Positions 6,883 to 13,702 of a stretch of 17,249 bases of DNA are shown in pieces. The position numbers and the translations under genes were made by a program. Under the pieces are notes generated by a model. It saw nothing but the letters and a program-made list of their open reading frames with translations. It was not told the origin of the DNA and did no database searches. The DNA lies in the NCBI GenBank assembly GCA_025935515.1, contig JAICVC010000030.1:1-17249 (forward strand). The letters are read 5' to 3'. This stretch comes from Sphingomonas sp. (GTDB lineage Bacteria > Pseudomonadota > Alphaproteobacteria > Sphingomonadales > Sphingomonadaceae). Every line of letters starts with the position of its first letter. The stretch's first letter is position 1.

Positions 6883-7179
6883 GATCGGCGGTAAGCCAAG
6901 CGCCGGCGCCAAATCATGCCAGTCCGGGTTGTCGCTCTCGATCAAATTGATCTTCCACTGCCGGTGCCACCGTTTGAGCTGCTTCTCGCGTGAGACGGCC
7001 TCATACATTGTTTCGAACTGCTCGAAGCGCACGAGACGGTAAACCCGGTAGCGGGCAGTGAAACCCTTCACTCGGCCGCTTCGGTGCTGGTAGAGGCGCG
7101 CGATCAGGTCTGAAGTGACGCCGATGTACAGCGTCCCATAGTCCTGATTGGCCAGAATGTAGACGCACGGCTCCTTCAC
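6871..7179 (-). CDS. GIY-YIG family endonuclease, single-domain
   Basis: A 102-residue protein consisting almost only of the GIY-YIG nuclease fold (UvrC/UPF0213-like small family). Seen: VYILAN for the first motif, GTLYIGVTSDLIARLYQH with the second motif and catalytic arginine, GFTARYRVYRLV, the metal-binding glutamate region (EAVSREKQLKRWHR), and a basic tail ending KINLIESDNPDW. GIY-YIG enzymes cut DNA using a divalent metal; functions of the free-standing small ones are poorly known. The GTG start has no clear ribosome binding site. The upstream in-frame stop lies in the right repeat and the gene's own stop lies in the degenerate left repeat, so gene and repeats form one compact unit inserted antisense between osmC and the epimerase gene. 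Confidence 0.9.
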   Translation of the reverse strand: MKEPCVYILANQDYGTLYIGVTSDLIARLYQHRSGRVKGFTARYRVYRLVRFEQFETMYEAVSREKQLKRWHRQWKINLIESDNPDWHDLAPALGLPPISSP

Positions 7180-7200
7180 GGTTGCTGGGAATGCGGAGGA

Positions 7201-7230
7201 ATGGATGCTGAAACAAGTTCAGCATGACGG
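7201..7230 (-). repeat. 30-bp hairpin repeat, right copy of perfect inverted pair
   Basis: Exact reverse complement of 6795-6824, with the same 8-bp stem and 5-base loop. Its last bases form part of the GGAG (7229-7232) that serves as ribosome binding site for the epimerase gene seven bases later. Confidence 0.85.
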
Positions 7231-7239
7231 AGCAGGACG

Positions 7240-7659
7240 ATGAAACTCGGGCGCCTCAACCATGTCGGCGTGGCGACGCCGTCGATCGAGCGGAGCCTCG
7301 AGCTCTACCGGACGATGTTCGGCGCCGAGCCGCATGGGCCCGCTTTCGATCTTCCCGCGCAGGGGGTGCGCGTGTGCTTCGTCGACACGCCCAACTCGCA
7401 GGTCGAGCTGATCGAGCCGCTCGGCGAGAATTCGCCGATCGTGAAGTTCCTTGAGAAGAACCCGCTCGGCGGCCAGCACCATGTCTGCTTCGAGGTGCCC
7501 GACATCCACGCGGCAAAGGCCGAGCTAGAATCCAAGGGCGCGCGAGTCCTCGGCGAGCCTCGGATCGGCGCGCACGGAACGCCCGTTTTCTTCGTCCACC
7601 CGAAGGACATGGGCGGAGTCCTGACCGAGATCATGGAGACGCCGAAAGCGGCGCACTGA
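7240..7659 (+). CDS. mce: Methylmalonyl-CoA epimerase
   Basis: A protein of 139 residues, the normal size of this vicinal-oxygen-chelate (glyoxalase fold) enzyme. It converts (S)- to (R)-methylmalonyl-CoA, the step between propionyl-CoA carboxylase and the B12-dependent mutase. Two beta-alpha-beta-beta-beta modules are visible: LGRLNHVGVATPSIERSL (His8 likely metal ligand) with VELIEPLG, and GGQHHVCFEVPDI (His81) with GVLTEIME (Glu130). The ATG has GGAG seven bases upstream, partly contributed by a hairpin repeat. It shares direction and pathway with pccB but is separated from it by about 2 kb of accessory genes. The mutase gene that often follows is absent; a convergent porin gene comes next. 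Confidence 0.94.
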   Translation: MKLGRLNHVGVATPSIERSLELYRTMFGAEPHGPAFDLPAQGVRVCFVDTPNSQVELIEPLGENSPIVKFLEKNPLGGQHHVCFEVPDIHAAKAELESKGARVLGEPRIGAHGTPVFFVHPKDMGGVLTEIMETPKAAH

Positions 7660-7679
7660 GGAAGAGGCGCTGCAGCTCA

Positions 7680-7731
7680 CCGGGGCCGGACCGCGCGTGG
7701 GGGCTGACGCATTTCCGCGGCCCGGTCCCGG
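7680..7731. terminator. Large GC-rich hairpin between convergent genes, possible bidirectional terminator
   Basis: Arms 7680-7695 and 7716-7731 are 16 bases each and pair with one G-T wobble and one mismatch around a 20-base loop. It lies in the 119-base gap between mce and the convergent porin gene. There is no clear T-tract on either side, so factor-independent termination is not assured. Confidence 0.45.
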
Positions 7732-7778
7732 CGGCCTTGGTCAGTGCCCGAGCTGCGGCATCCGGTTCATCTGCGGCG

Positions 7779-8561
7779 CTAAAGAGCGGCGCTGATCCCC
7801 AGCACCACGGCGGTGCGGCCATGACCGCGCCCGGTATAAATGTCGGGCGCCTTCCCCCGCGCGGTGAAGGCGCCGTGAAGCGCAACCGGGCCGAGCCGCT
7901 GGACGACGCCGAGCCGCGCATCCCATTGGGCGCGCGCGCCGCCCTGGTAAACGCCGTTGCCGAGCGGGACGAGCGCGCCGAGGCTGGCGTCGAGCCGCAG
8001 TTCGTGAGTCACGTCGAGATGGCCGTTGATCTCCCCATGGAGCGTCCAGCGCGCCGGACCGATGTAATTGGGCGAAATCGAAAAGCGCGTGCCGACCAGC
8101 TTCCCGGCGAGGCCGGCATAGAGCTCGGAGTAGGACCGACCGAAGGCCATCCCCGAATAATGCGAATAGCGCGAATGAATGATCCCGAGGTCGAGCGTGA
8201 GATCGGGGCGGAGGCGGGTCGCATAGCCGCCGTTCAAGGACAGGCCCAGACCCTTCAGCCCTTCGTGGCGGGTGGCGACGATACTGCCCGACACCGCCGC
8301 ATAGATGCCGTTGCGGGCGTCGTAGGACAGATCGAGAATCCCGACCGGGCGGCCGTCGCTCAGCGAATAACCGCGGAACCGCTGGTCGGTGTAAGCCGAC
8401 GCCACCACGCCGACCTGGGCCGCCGCGGGCGTGCTCGCAGCGCCGAAACATGCCGCGATGAGGATCGCCCGGCTAGCGGCGAAGCGCCGCGCGCATCGTT
8501 TGCGATGCCGAGCAGGCGCAGTCACAGCCGCCCGCAATCCGCACCAGGGTGGCGCAGGCAT
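7779..8561 (-). CDS. Gcw_chp/TorF-like outer membrane beta-barrel protein
   Basis: Up to 260 residues. After a signal peptide (basic n-region, hydrophobic AILIAACFGAA, cleavage likely after PAAA before QVGVV) the mature protein opens with ASAYTDQRFRGYSLSDGRPV and shows the alternating amphipathic strands of an outer-membrane beta barrel, consistent with the Gcw_chp (TorF putative porin) family. It ends with a short strand GRTAVVLGISAAL. The start is uncertain: ATG 8561 overlaps the protease gene by 89 bases and gives an unusually long n-region; GTG 8525 (overlap 53 bases) gives a more ordinary signal peptide. Overlap with the protease gene indicates that it is the last gene of the sigma/anti-sigma/protease operon. 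The barrel may be a transport or envelope target of that system; nothing in the sequence shows a substrate. Confidence 0.78.
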   Translation of the reverse strand: MPAPPWCGLRAAVTAPARHRKRCARRFAASRAILIAACFGAASTPAAAQVGVVASAYTDQRFRGYSLSDGRPVGILDLSYDARNGIYAAVSGSIVATRHEGLKGLGLSLNGGYATRLRPDLTLDLGIIHSRYSHYSGMAFGRSYSELYAGLAGKLVGTRFSISPNYIGPARWTLHGEINGHLDVTHELRLDASLGALVPLGNGVYQGGARAQWDARLGVVQRLGPVALHGAFTARGKAPDIYTGRGHGRTAVVLGISAAL

Positions 8562-9717
8562 CGATCACCCCGCCCCCGCGGCGCTGCGAGACGAGCGCGA
8601 CTGGCGAAGAGCGCCGGCGCTCGCGCATCAGCGCGACGAGACCGCTGACATGGGCCGCGGCAAACGAGCTTCCATTGACGATAAACCATCGTCCTCCAGG
8701 CTGCGTGGTCGGAACGCCCCGCCCGGGCGCAATGTAAACGCCGCCGCGCGGCGCTGCCAAGGATGAGTCCGAGACCGCAACGACGCCCGGTACCGATGCC
8801 GGGAAGCCGCCGCCCGGCAGGTTCGGATCGACTGCCCCGACGACGGTCGTCCCGCGGCCTATCGCCACTCCGACCAGCGCCCGAAGTAGCCTCGCATCGG
8901 GACCGCTGAGGCTGAGGTTGATGACCTCGGGCCGGCTCTCGGCCGCGACATACAGCGCCTTGGCGAGGCTCAGCGTGTCGCAGGCGGTCGAGTTGCGGCC
9001 CATCTGCCAACAGGCGCGCAGGCCGAGCAGTTTGGCGCCCGGCGCGACTCCGGCGATTCCGATCCGGTTGTCGGCCCTTGCGGCGATAATCCCCGCGACC
9101 GCGGTTCCGTGCTGCTCGGGACCGAACGGCCGGCCGGCGACGAAATTGCGGTTGACCAGCAATTGTCCGGCGAGATCGGGATGGCCGGCATCGATGCCGC
9201 TGTCGACGATCGCGATGCGCGTCCCGCGGCCACTCGCCATCTGGTGGAGATCGGCGAGGTGCCACTGGCTCGCAGCCGGCTGCGCCGCGTACAGGGGGTC
9301 GTTATGGGTGACCGCGTCGGACCGCGCGCTGTAAAGCTCGACCGGCTCGGCCCAGTCGACATCGGCATCGCGCGATACCTGCTGCGCCACCGCGGCAGTT
9401 GACCGGCCCTGCGGCACCGCCATCACGAAGCAGTCGACTCCGATCATCGGCATTGGCCAATTGTCGACGAAGGTCAGGCCGTAGCGGCGCGCAATGCTGC
9501 GTGCGAGCCGCTGGCGGGCGCTCCGGGCCAGCTCATCGCCATAGCCGCCGCCGTAGGCGCCGCCGGCGCGATAATGGTCGGGCGGGTGCCGGACCATGAC
9601 CAGGATTTGCGTGGTCGGCGAGGAGTCGGGCGCTCCGGCGCTGGCCGGACTGAAGGACGCCGCCGCGAACGCCGACACGATGAACGCCAGCAGCCGCCAC
9701 CACGGCATCCGGCTCAC
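8473..9717 (-). CDS. Secreted S8 family serine protease (subtilase) with propeptide
   Basis: A protein of 414 residues. A signal peptide (LLAFIVSAFAAASFSPASAG) precedes an N-terminal propeptide-like domain (about 36-127, ILVMVRHPP to DWAEPVELY) and a subtilisin catalytic domain with the triad in order: Asp172 in IAIVDSGID, His203 in QHGTAVAGI, Ser351 in NGSSFAAAHVSG. The block that normally reads AAGN, holding the oxyanion-hole asparagine, reads AVDPN (295-299), so the asparagine is shifted or lost. The tail has a Cys-rich segment (GGCDCACS). GTG 9717 is preferred: it overlaps the anti-sigma stop (GTGA) and has GGAG seven bases upstream, whereas ATG 9708 lacks a spaced site. The open frame continues upstream to 10443 only by overlap with other genes. 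It acts in the periplasm or outside; cleavage of the adjacent anti-sigma factor is a guess. Confidence 0.88.
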   Translation of the reverse strand: MSRMPWWRLLAFIVSAFAAASFSPASAGAPDSSPTTQILVMVRHPPDHYRAGGAYGGGYGDELARSARQRLARSIARRYGLTFVDNWPMPMIGVDCFVMAVPQGRSTAAVAQQVSRDADVDWAEPVELYSARSDAVTHNDPLYAAQPAASQWHLADLHQMASGRGTRIAIVDSGIDAGHPDLAGQLLVNRNFVAGRPFGPEQHGTAVAGIIAARADNRIGIAGVAPGAKLLGLRACWQMGRNSTACDTLSLAKALYVAAESRPEVINLSLSGPDARLLRALVGVAIGRGTTVVGAVDPNLPGGGFPASVPGVVAVSDSSLAAPRGGVYIAPGRGVPTTQPGGRWFIVNGSSFAAAHVSGLVALMRERRRSSPVALVSQRRGGGVIDACATLVRIAGGCDCACSASQTMRAALRR

Positions 9718-10349
9718 GGGCTCGCTCCATCTACCGGCTGCGCCAGCCGCACGTCGCGGTTCGCTTGCAGCCTCGCGAGCGCGGCTTGCCGTTTGCCCGG
9801 ATCGACATGGACCAGATAAGCGCCGGCGGGGGTCGGCCCGCCGACGATCGACGCGCCGGCGGCGCCCAACGCATCGCCGACCTCCTTCTGGGTCGCTTGC
9901 GCTCGGAACATGACGATCGCGTTCCCGGCGGCCGGCGCGGGCGCGGAGCCGAGCGCATGGTAGTCGGGCCGGCTGAGCGAGACGAGCAGGCTCGCCGAGA
10001 CGACCAGGAAGGCGAGCTGCGCGAGTGCGAGCGTCGCGACCGCGGGCCGGCTGAGGATCGCCCACAGCTCGGCGAGCGCGGACGGACGTGGCCCACGCAC
10101 CGGCGGGGGCGGCGCGATTTGCGCCTTCAATCGCGCCCAGCCCGATTCGAGCTGCGGCGAGGTCGCCTGGAATTCGCCGATCAGCCGCCGCTCGAGAGTC
10201 AGCTGCTGACGGCAGGCGGCGCAGGAATAAAGATGGCGCTCGACGCGTCCGCGTTCCGCCGCGTTGAGCTGGCCAGTGGCATACCATGGCAGCAGCGCTT
10301 CCGCCTCGTCGTGGGGGCCGCCTTGATCCAGGCTGTGATCGGCCGGCAC
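9714..10349 (-). CDS. Membrane-bound zinc-finger anti-sigma factor with propeptide-like periplasmic domain
   Basis: A protein of 211 residues. The cytoplasmic N-terminus carries the zinc-binding anti-sigma (ZAS) motif His39-x3-Cys43-x2-Cys46 (VERHLYSCAACRQQL), which holds an ECF sigma factor inactive. One transmembrane helix follows (AVATLALAQLAFLVVSASLL, about 103-122). The periplasmic C-terminus (about 144-206) reads AIVMFRAQATQKEVGDALGA, then a GPTPAGAYLVHVD strand and RQAALARLQANRDVRLAQPV. Its strand-helix-strand-strand-helix-strand order is that of inhibitor I9/subtilase propeptide domains, and the next gene encodes a subtilase. GTG 10349 starts three bases after the sigma stop. The zinc motif and helix are seen; the propeptide assignment is pattern recognition and needs a profile or structure comparison. 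Confidence 0.85.
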   Translation of the reverse strand: MPADHSLDQGGPHDEAEALLPWYATGQLNAAERGRVERHLYSCAACRQQLTLERRLIGEFQATSPQLESGWARLKAQIAPPPPVRGPRPSALAELWAILSRPAVATLALAQLAFLVVSASLLVSLSRPDYHALGSAPAPAAGNAIVMFRAQATQKEVGDALGAAGASIVGGPTPAGAYLVHVDPGKRQAALARLQANRDVRLAQPVDGASP

Positions 10350-10352
10350 GGT

Positions 10353-10952
10353 CTAGAGCCAGTCCGCCAGGCTGCCGCCGATCGCCTTTTTGAGGCGGCG
10401 GCGGGCGTGGAACATGCGGGTTTTCACCGTGTCGACGGGGCAATCGACGATCTCGGCGATCTCGCGGTAGCCGAGGCCGTGGAAGTAGGTAAGGTCGACC
10501 ACCGCGCGATGGTCGGCCGACAGCTGGTCCATCGCCTTGATCAAGGAATCGTGGAGCCGCTGGTGATCAAGCTCGTCGTCGGGGGCGGGATCGTCGCTGA
10601 CCCGCGTATCGGTTTCCGGATCCTCGACCGGGTCCGGCCAGCGGAGCCGCGCCTTGTGCGCCTTGCGGTAGGCGATCGCGAAGATCCATGTCGAGGGCTT
10701 GCTCGACCCGCGGAACCGGTCCGCCGTTTGCCACACCACCATCATCGTGTCGTCGAGCACCTCTTCGATCAGCTGGGGTCGGCGCAGAAGCGTTGTCAGG
10801 AACCGTGACAGGCGCGGCTGATAGAGCCGGTAGAGCCGCTCGAACGCCTGCAGGTCCCCGGCCGCGACGCGCGCCAGCAGCGCCCGATCATCAGGCGCCG
10901 GCGACCTCGCTGCCTCGGCCCGAGGACGTCTGGCGATCCCGGGCCAATTCAC
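10353..10952 (-). CDS. ECF-type RNA polymerase sigma factor
   Basis: A protein of 199 residues. Sigma region 2 (about 35-105) includes FERLYRLYQPRLSRFL and the core-binding and -10 recognition segment EEVLDDTMMVVWQTADRF, followed by TWIFAIAYRKAHK. Region 4 (about 138-190) includes LSADHRAVVDLTYFHGLGYREIA and the helix-turn-helix VDTVKTRMFHARRRLKKAI. A short acidic linker joins them; there is no region 3, as expected for ECF sigmas. The first in-frame start is GTG 10952, with no good ribosome site of its own but overlapping the stop of an 8-codon ORF with a strong one. The anti-sigma gene follows after three bases. It probably activates this operon and envelope genes; no autoregulatory promoter was convincingly found. 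Confidence 0.93.
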   Translation of the reverse strand: MNWPGIARRPRAEAARSPAPDDRALLARVAAGDLQAFERLYRLYQPRLSRFLTTLLRRPQLIEEVLDDTMMVVWQTADRFRGSSKPSTWIFAIAYRKAHKARLRWPDPVEDPETDTRVSDDPAPDDELDHQRLHDSLIKAMDQLSADHRAVVDLTYFHGLGYREIAEIVDCPVDTVKTRMFHARRRLKKAIGGSLADWL

Positions 10953-10975
10953 TTCGGGACTTTGCCCACTCGCAT
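10949..10975 (-). other. Candidate 8-codon leader ORF coupled to the sigma gene
   Basis: ATG at 10975-10973 encodes MRVGKVPK and stops at TGA 10951-10949, overlapping the sigma GTG in a GTGA junction. It has the best ribosome binding site nearby: GGAGG at 10985-10981, five bases before the ATG. The sigma start lacks such a site, so ribosomes may reach it by reinitiation after this leader. Confidence 0.5.
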
Positions 10976-11022
10976 GGGTGCCTCCACGCGCCGGAAAGGT
11001 TCACGGGCGTTTCGTGGCGCGT

Positions 11023-12102
11023 TTAGCGCCGTTCGTTTCGCGGCGAAACCGAGTTCATGTTTCGCTCGGCGATGATGATCGCACCGACGACGCAGCCGGC
11101 GAACAGCCCGCCCTCGAGAGCGCCGCTGACCGCCTGGCTGACCGGGCCGAAGCCGCGTTCGCCGACCAGGGTGCCGAGTCGATCGAAGTGCAGCCGCGAT
11201 TCCGGGAAGGTGCGCGACAGGAGGTCGAGGCTGCCCCCCATCAGCCGCCCGCCAAGCAGCGGAACCACCATCCCGGCCAAGGCGCCGGCCGCTCCGGCCA
11301 CTGCAACCCCGCGCCGCAACCTGTCGCCGAGGCGGTAGGCGAGCCAGGTGCCGAGGCCCACGGAAGAGCCGATCAGCAAGCCTTCCATGGCGCCGGTCAT
11401 ACCCGCCGGCGAGCGCCCGAATAGCAGGTTGAAGGCATCGATCCCGAGCAGCTTGACGACCGCGCCGACGATCAGCCCGCCGGCCGCACCGCCCGCCACG
11501 CACCAGCGCCAGTCGGCCTTCGCCCACCGCCGGGCGAGCGCGATTCCGAAGCTGACCCCGGCCCCGCCCATCAGCGCGACGGCGATCGTCAGGCAGAGGA
11601 TCACGAGCAGGACGGAGACGGCGCCAAGCCCCGGCTGCAGCGGCTGCGCTGCGCCCGCGAAGCCGTAGATCAACCCGCCGATGAACCCAGCGAGGCCCCC
11701 GCCGATCGTCCCGGCCGCGCCGAGCAGCAAGGTCTCGCTCCACGAGTTCTTAGCTCGCGCCCGAGCGAACGTCCCACTGGTGTCGATCGGTGCGATGAAG
11801 CGATAACCGTGCTTGGGCACGGTCTCGATCACGCGCGGACTGGCCGCATCGTCGCCGAGCGCCCGGCGCAGCGACTTGATGCACTGGGTCAGCGCTTCGT
11901 CGGTGACCGGAACGCCGGCCCAGACTTCGCCCATGAACCGGTCCTTGGAGACCAGGGTGCCGGCCTCGCGCACAAGCAGCGTCAAGGCGTCGAAATAGCG
12001 CGCGCTGAGCTCGACCGGCTCGCCATCGCGGCGCAGCCGCCGGTCGGCGGTATCCAGCGTGAATCGATCGAACCGGTAGGTGGCAGATGCGCTTTTCAGC
12101 AA
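11023..12102 (-). CDS. Winged-helix regulator fused to a polytopic membrane domain
   Basis: A protein of 359 residues. Residues ~8-104 form an OmpR/PhoB-type (trans_reg_C) winged helix: YRFDRFTLDTADRRLRRDG, then ELSARYFDALTLLV, the recognition-helix region TDEALTQCIKSLRRALGDD, and the wing VIETVPKHGYRF. This is the CadC/ToxR domain layout. Instead of a single helix and periplasmic sensor, however, the rest is glycine- and alanine-rich with about six hydrophobic segments (roughly 124-150, 160-189, 200-224, 236-256, 265-287, 327-346). The start is TTG 12102 or CTG 12099, with GAGG upstream; no in-frame ATG fits. It ends 70 bases before the sigma gene on the same strand and may head the operon. 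It is divergent from the membrane protein at 12181. It probably binds DNA while embedded in the inner membrane; the signal is unknown. Confidence 0.82.
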   Translation of the reverse strand: MLKSASATYRFDRFTLDTADRRLRRDGEPVELSARYFDALTLLVREAGTLVSKDRFMGEVWAGVPVTDEALTQCIKSLRRALGDDAASPRVIETVPKHGYRFIAPIDTSGTFARARAKNSWSETLLLGAAGTIGGGLAGFIGGLIYGFAGAAQPLQPGLGAVSVLLVILCLTIAVALMGGAGVSFGIALARRWAKADWRWCVAGGAAGGLIVGAVVKLLGIDAFNLLFGRSPAGMTGAMEGLLIGSSVGLGTWLAYRLGDRLRRGVAVAGAAGALAGMVVPLLGGRLMGGSLDLLSRTFPESRLHFDRLGTLVGERGFGPVSQAVSGALEGGLFAGCVVGAIIIAERNMNSVSPRNERR

Positions 12103-12180
12103 AACCTCAGCCTTTGCTCATGCCGTTCACCGGCGCCCGAGGCACAGTTGAAGCCGCAATCGGGGATGAAAGGCAAGGCA

Positions 12181-12729
12181 ATGGCGGAACTGACCAAAAC
12201 GGGCGTTCCCTGGCGGATCGTCGGCTGGGGCGCGGCCGTCGCCCTCCTCGCGATCCCGTTCATCGCGATGCGCTTCACCAGCGAGGTCAACTGGACCGCG
12301 AGCGACTTCATTTTCGCGGGCGTGCTGTTCGCCCTGATCGGCGGCGCCTTCGAGCTCGCCGTGCGGGCGTCGAGTAGCCGCTTCTATCGCGGCGGGACCG
12401 CACTCGCGCTGCTGGGGACCTTGCTGACGATCTGGGCCAACCTCGCGGTGGGCATCGTCGGCAGCGAGGACAATCCCGCCAACCTGTGGTTCTTCGCCGC
12501 GTTGCTGGTCGGAATCGCCGGCGCGATCATCGCGCGCTTCCGCGCGGCCGGCATGTCGCTTGTCGCCTTCGCAACCGCGGTGTCGCTGTGGATCGCTTTC
12601 GCGATCGCTTCCTTCGGCCCGACGGACGAGCCGTTAGTCAGCCATACCGTTGAGTTCGCCGGCATCAGCATCTTCGCTCTTCTCTTCATCACTTCGGCCG
12701 CCTTGTTCCACAAAGCCGCCCAATCGTGA
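12181..12729 (+). CDS. Six-helix inner membrane protein of unknown function
   Basis: A protein of 182 residues made of about six transmembrane helices: VGWGAAVALLAIPFIAM, FIFAGVLFALIGGAFELAV, ALALLGTLLTIWANLAVGIV, WFFAALLVGIAGAIIA, SLVAFATAVSLWIAFAIAS and ISIFALLFITSAALFH. I see no catalytic or transport motif and do not recognise the family. ATG 12181 is preferred because AAAGG lies seven bases upstream; ATG 12166, five codons earlier, abuts a GGGG with no spacer. It is transcribed divergently from the winged-helix membrane regulator across a 78-base gap, so it may be a target of that regulator. The PAS-GAF gene follows after 16 bases and is probably co-transcribed. Confidence 0.75.
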   Translation: MAELTKTGVPWRIVGWGAAVALLAIPFIAMRFTSEVNWTASDFIFAGVLFALIGGAFELAVRASSSRFYRGGTALALLGTLLTIWANLAVGIVGSEDNPANLWFFAALLVGIAGAIIARFRAAGMSLVAFATAVSLWIAFAIASFGPTDEPLVSHTVEFAGISIFALLFITSAALFHKAAQS

Positions 12730-12745
12730 CGGCCGGGCCTGGTTG

Positions 12746-13702
12746 ATGTATGGCGAGAGGATGCTCGAGCAGCTTGCTCATCGCGCCAACGACGTCGAAC
12801 AACTGGGCCGGATGTTCGAGCATGCGCCGGGGTTCATGGCCGTGGTCGAAGGGCCGGACCTCACGTTTGCCGTGGCCAACCAGGCTTTCAGGAAGCTGGT
12901 CGGGCGCAACGACCTGATCGGCAAGACCCTGACCGAAGCGCTGCCCGAGCTCGACGACCAGGGGATCGACGAGATTTTGACCGGGGTGGCCCGCTCTGGC
13001 GAGGCGTTCGTTGCCCACGCACTGCCGCTCACCGTCGTGCGGGAAAATCTGATGCCCGAGGAGCTGGTGCTCGACCTGGTGTTCCAGCCGGTCCCGGAAT
13101 CGTCGGGCATTTTCATCCAGGGCCATGACGTCACCGACGACAAGAGAAGCCATATGCTGCGGACGGCGCACGCCAGGGTGCTCGGCCTCGCAATCAGCGA
13201 CAGCCCGCTGGAGCAGACTCTCGGCGAGCTGATCCGAATCGTCGAATCGACCTCGTCGACCGGCGTGCTTGGCTCGATCCTCTTGCTCGACGCGGATGGA
13301 AAGCGACTTCTTCACGGTGCCGCACCGAGCCTTCCCAAGGCTTATTGCGACGCGATCCACGGCACCGAGATCGGGGCCTGTGTCGGGTCATGCGGGACCG
13401 CGGCTTATCTCGGCGCGGCAGTGTACGTCTCGGACATCGCGACCGATCCCCTGTGGGCCGACTTCAAGGATCTGGCGCTCAGCCATGGCCTTCGCGCCTG
13501 CTGGTCGATCCCCATCCTGACGCGCGGACGCGACGTGGTCGGCACGTTCGCCATGTACCACCGGGAGCCGCGCGAGCCGACGTTCCGCGACCTGATGCTG
13601 GTCGACCTCATTACACAAACGGCCGCCCTGGTGATCGATCGCGAGCGCGCGCACGCGGCCGTGCAGAATGCCGCCCCGACACACGACTCAGTCCCTGGCT
13701 AG
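12746..13702 (+). CDS. PAS-GAF sensor protein without an output domain
   Basis: A soluble protein of 318 residues. Residues ~22-132 are a PAS domain (MFEHAPGFMAVVEGPDLTF, VANQAFRKLVGR, then FQPVPESSGIFIQGHDVTD). Residues ~153-300 are a GAF domain with the pattern found in many alphaproteobacterial histidine kinases: IGACVGSCGTAAYLG, VSDIATDPLWADF, HGLRACWSIPI. In those proteins a kinase or cyclase usually follows; here the chain ends about 18 residues after the GAF domain, so output must come from a partner or the gene is a remnant. ATG 12746 has only a weak ribosome site; ATG 12761 directly abuts GAGAGG. The stop codon shares a CTAG palindrome with the convergent exonuclease gene, a four-base overlap. 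Confidence 0.85.
   Translation: MYGERMLEQLAHRANDVEQLGRMFEHAPGFMAVVEGPDLTFAVANQAFRKLVGRNDLIGKTLTEALPELDDQGIDEILTGVARSGEAFVAHALPLTVVRENLMPEELVLDLVFQPVPESSGIFIQGHDVTDDKRSHMLRTAHARVLGLAISDSPLEQTLGELIRIVESTSSTGVLGSILLLDADGKRLLHGAAPSLPKAYCDAIHGTEIGACVGSCGTAAYLGAAVYVSDIATDPLWADFKDLALSHGLRACWSIPILTRGRDVVGTFAMYHREPREPTFRDLMLVDLITQTAALVIDRERAHAAVQNAAPTHDSVPG

Noticed and set aside
9718..10443. In-frame upstream extension of the S8 protease to 656 codons
   Set aside because: The extra residues overlap the anti-sigma gene in another frame and are low-complexity Arg/Pro/Gly; the signal peptide and a well-placed ribosome site put the start at 9717.
10975..11003. ECF autoregulatory promoter before the sigma gene (GTGAACCTTT as -35)
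   Set aside because: No matching -10 element occurs at 16-17 bases, so the match rests on a short motif alone.
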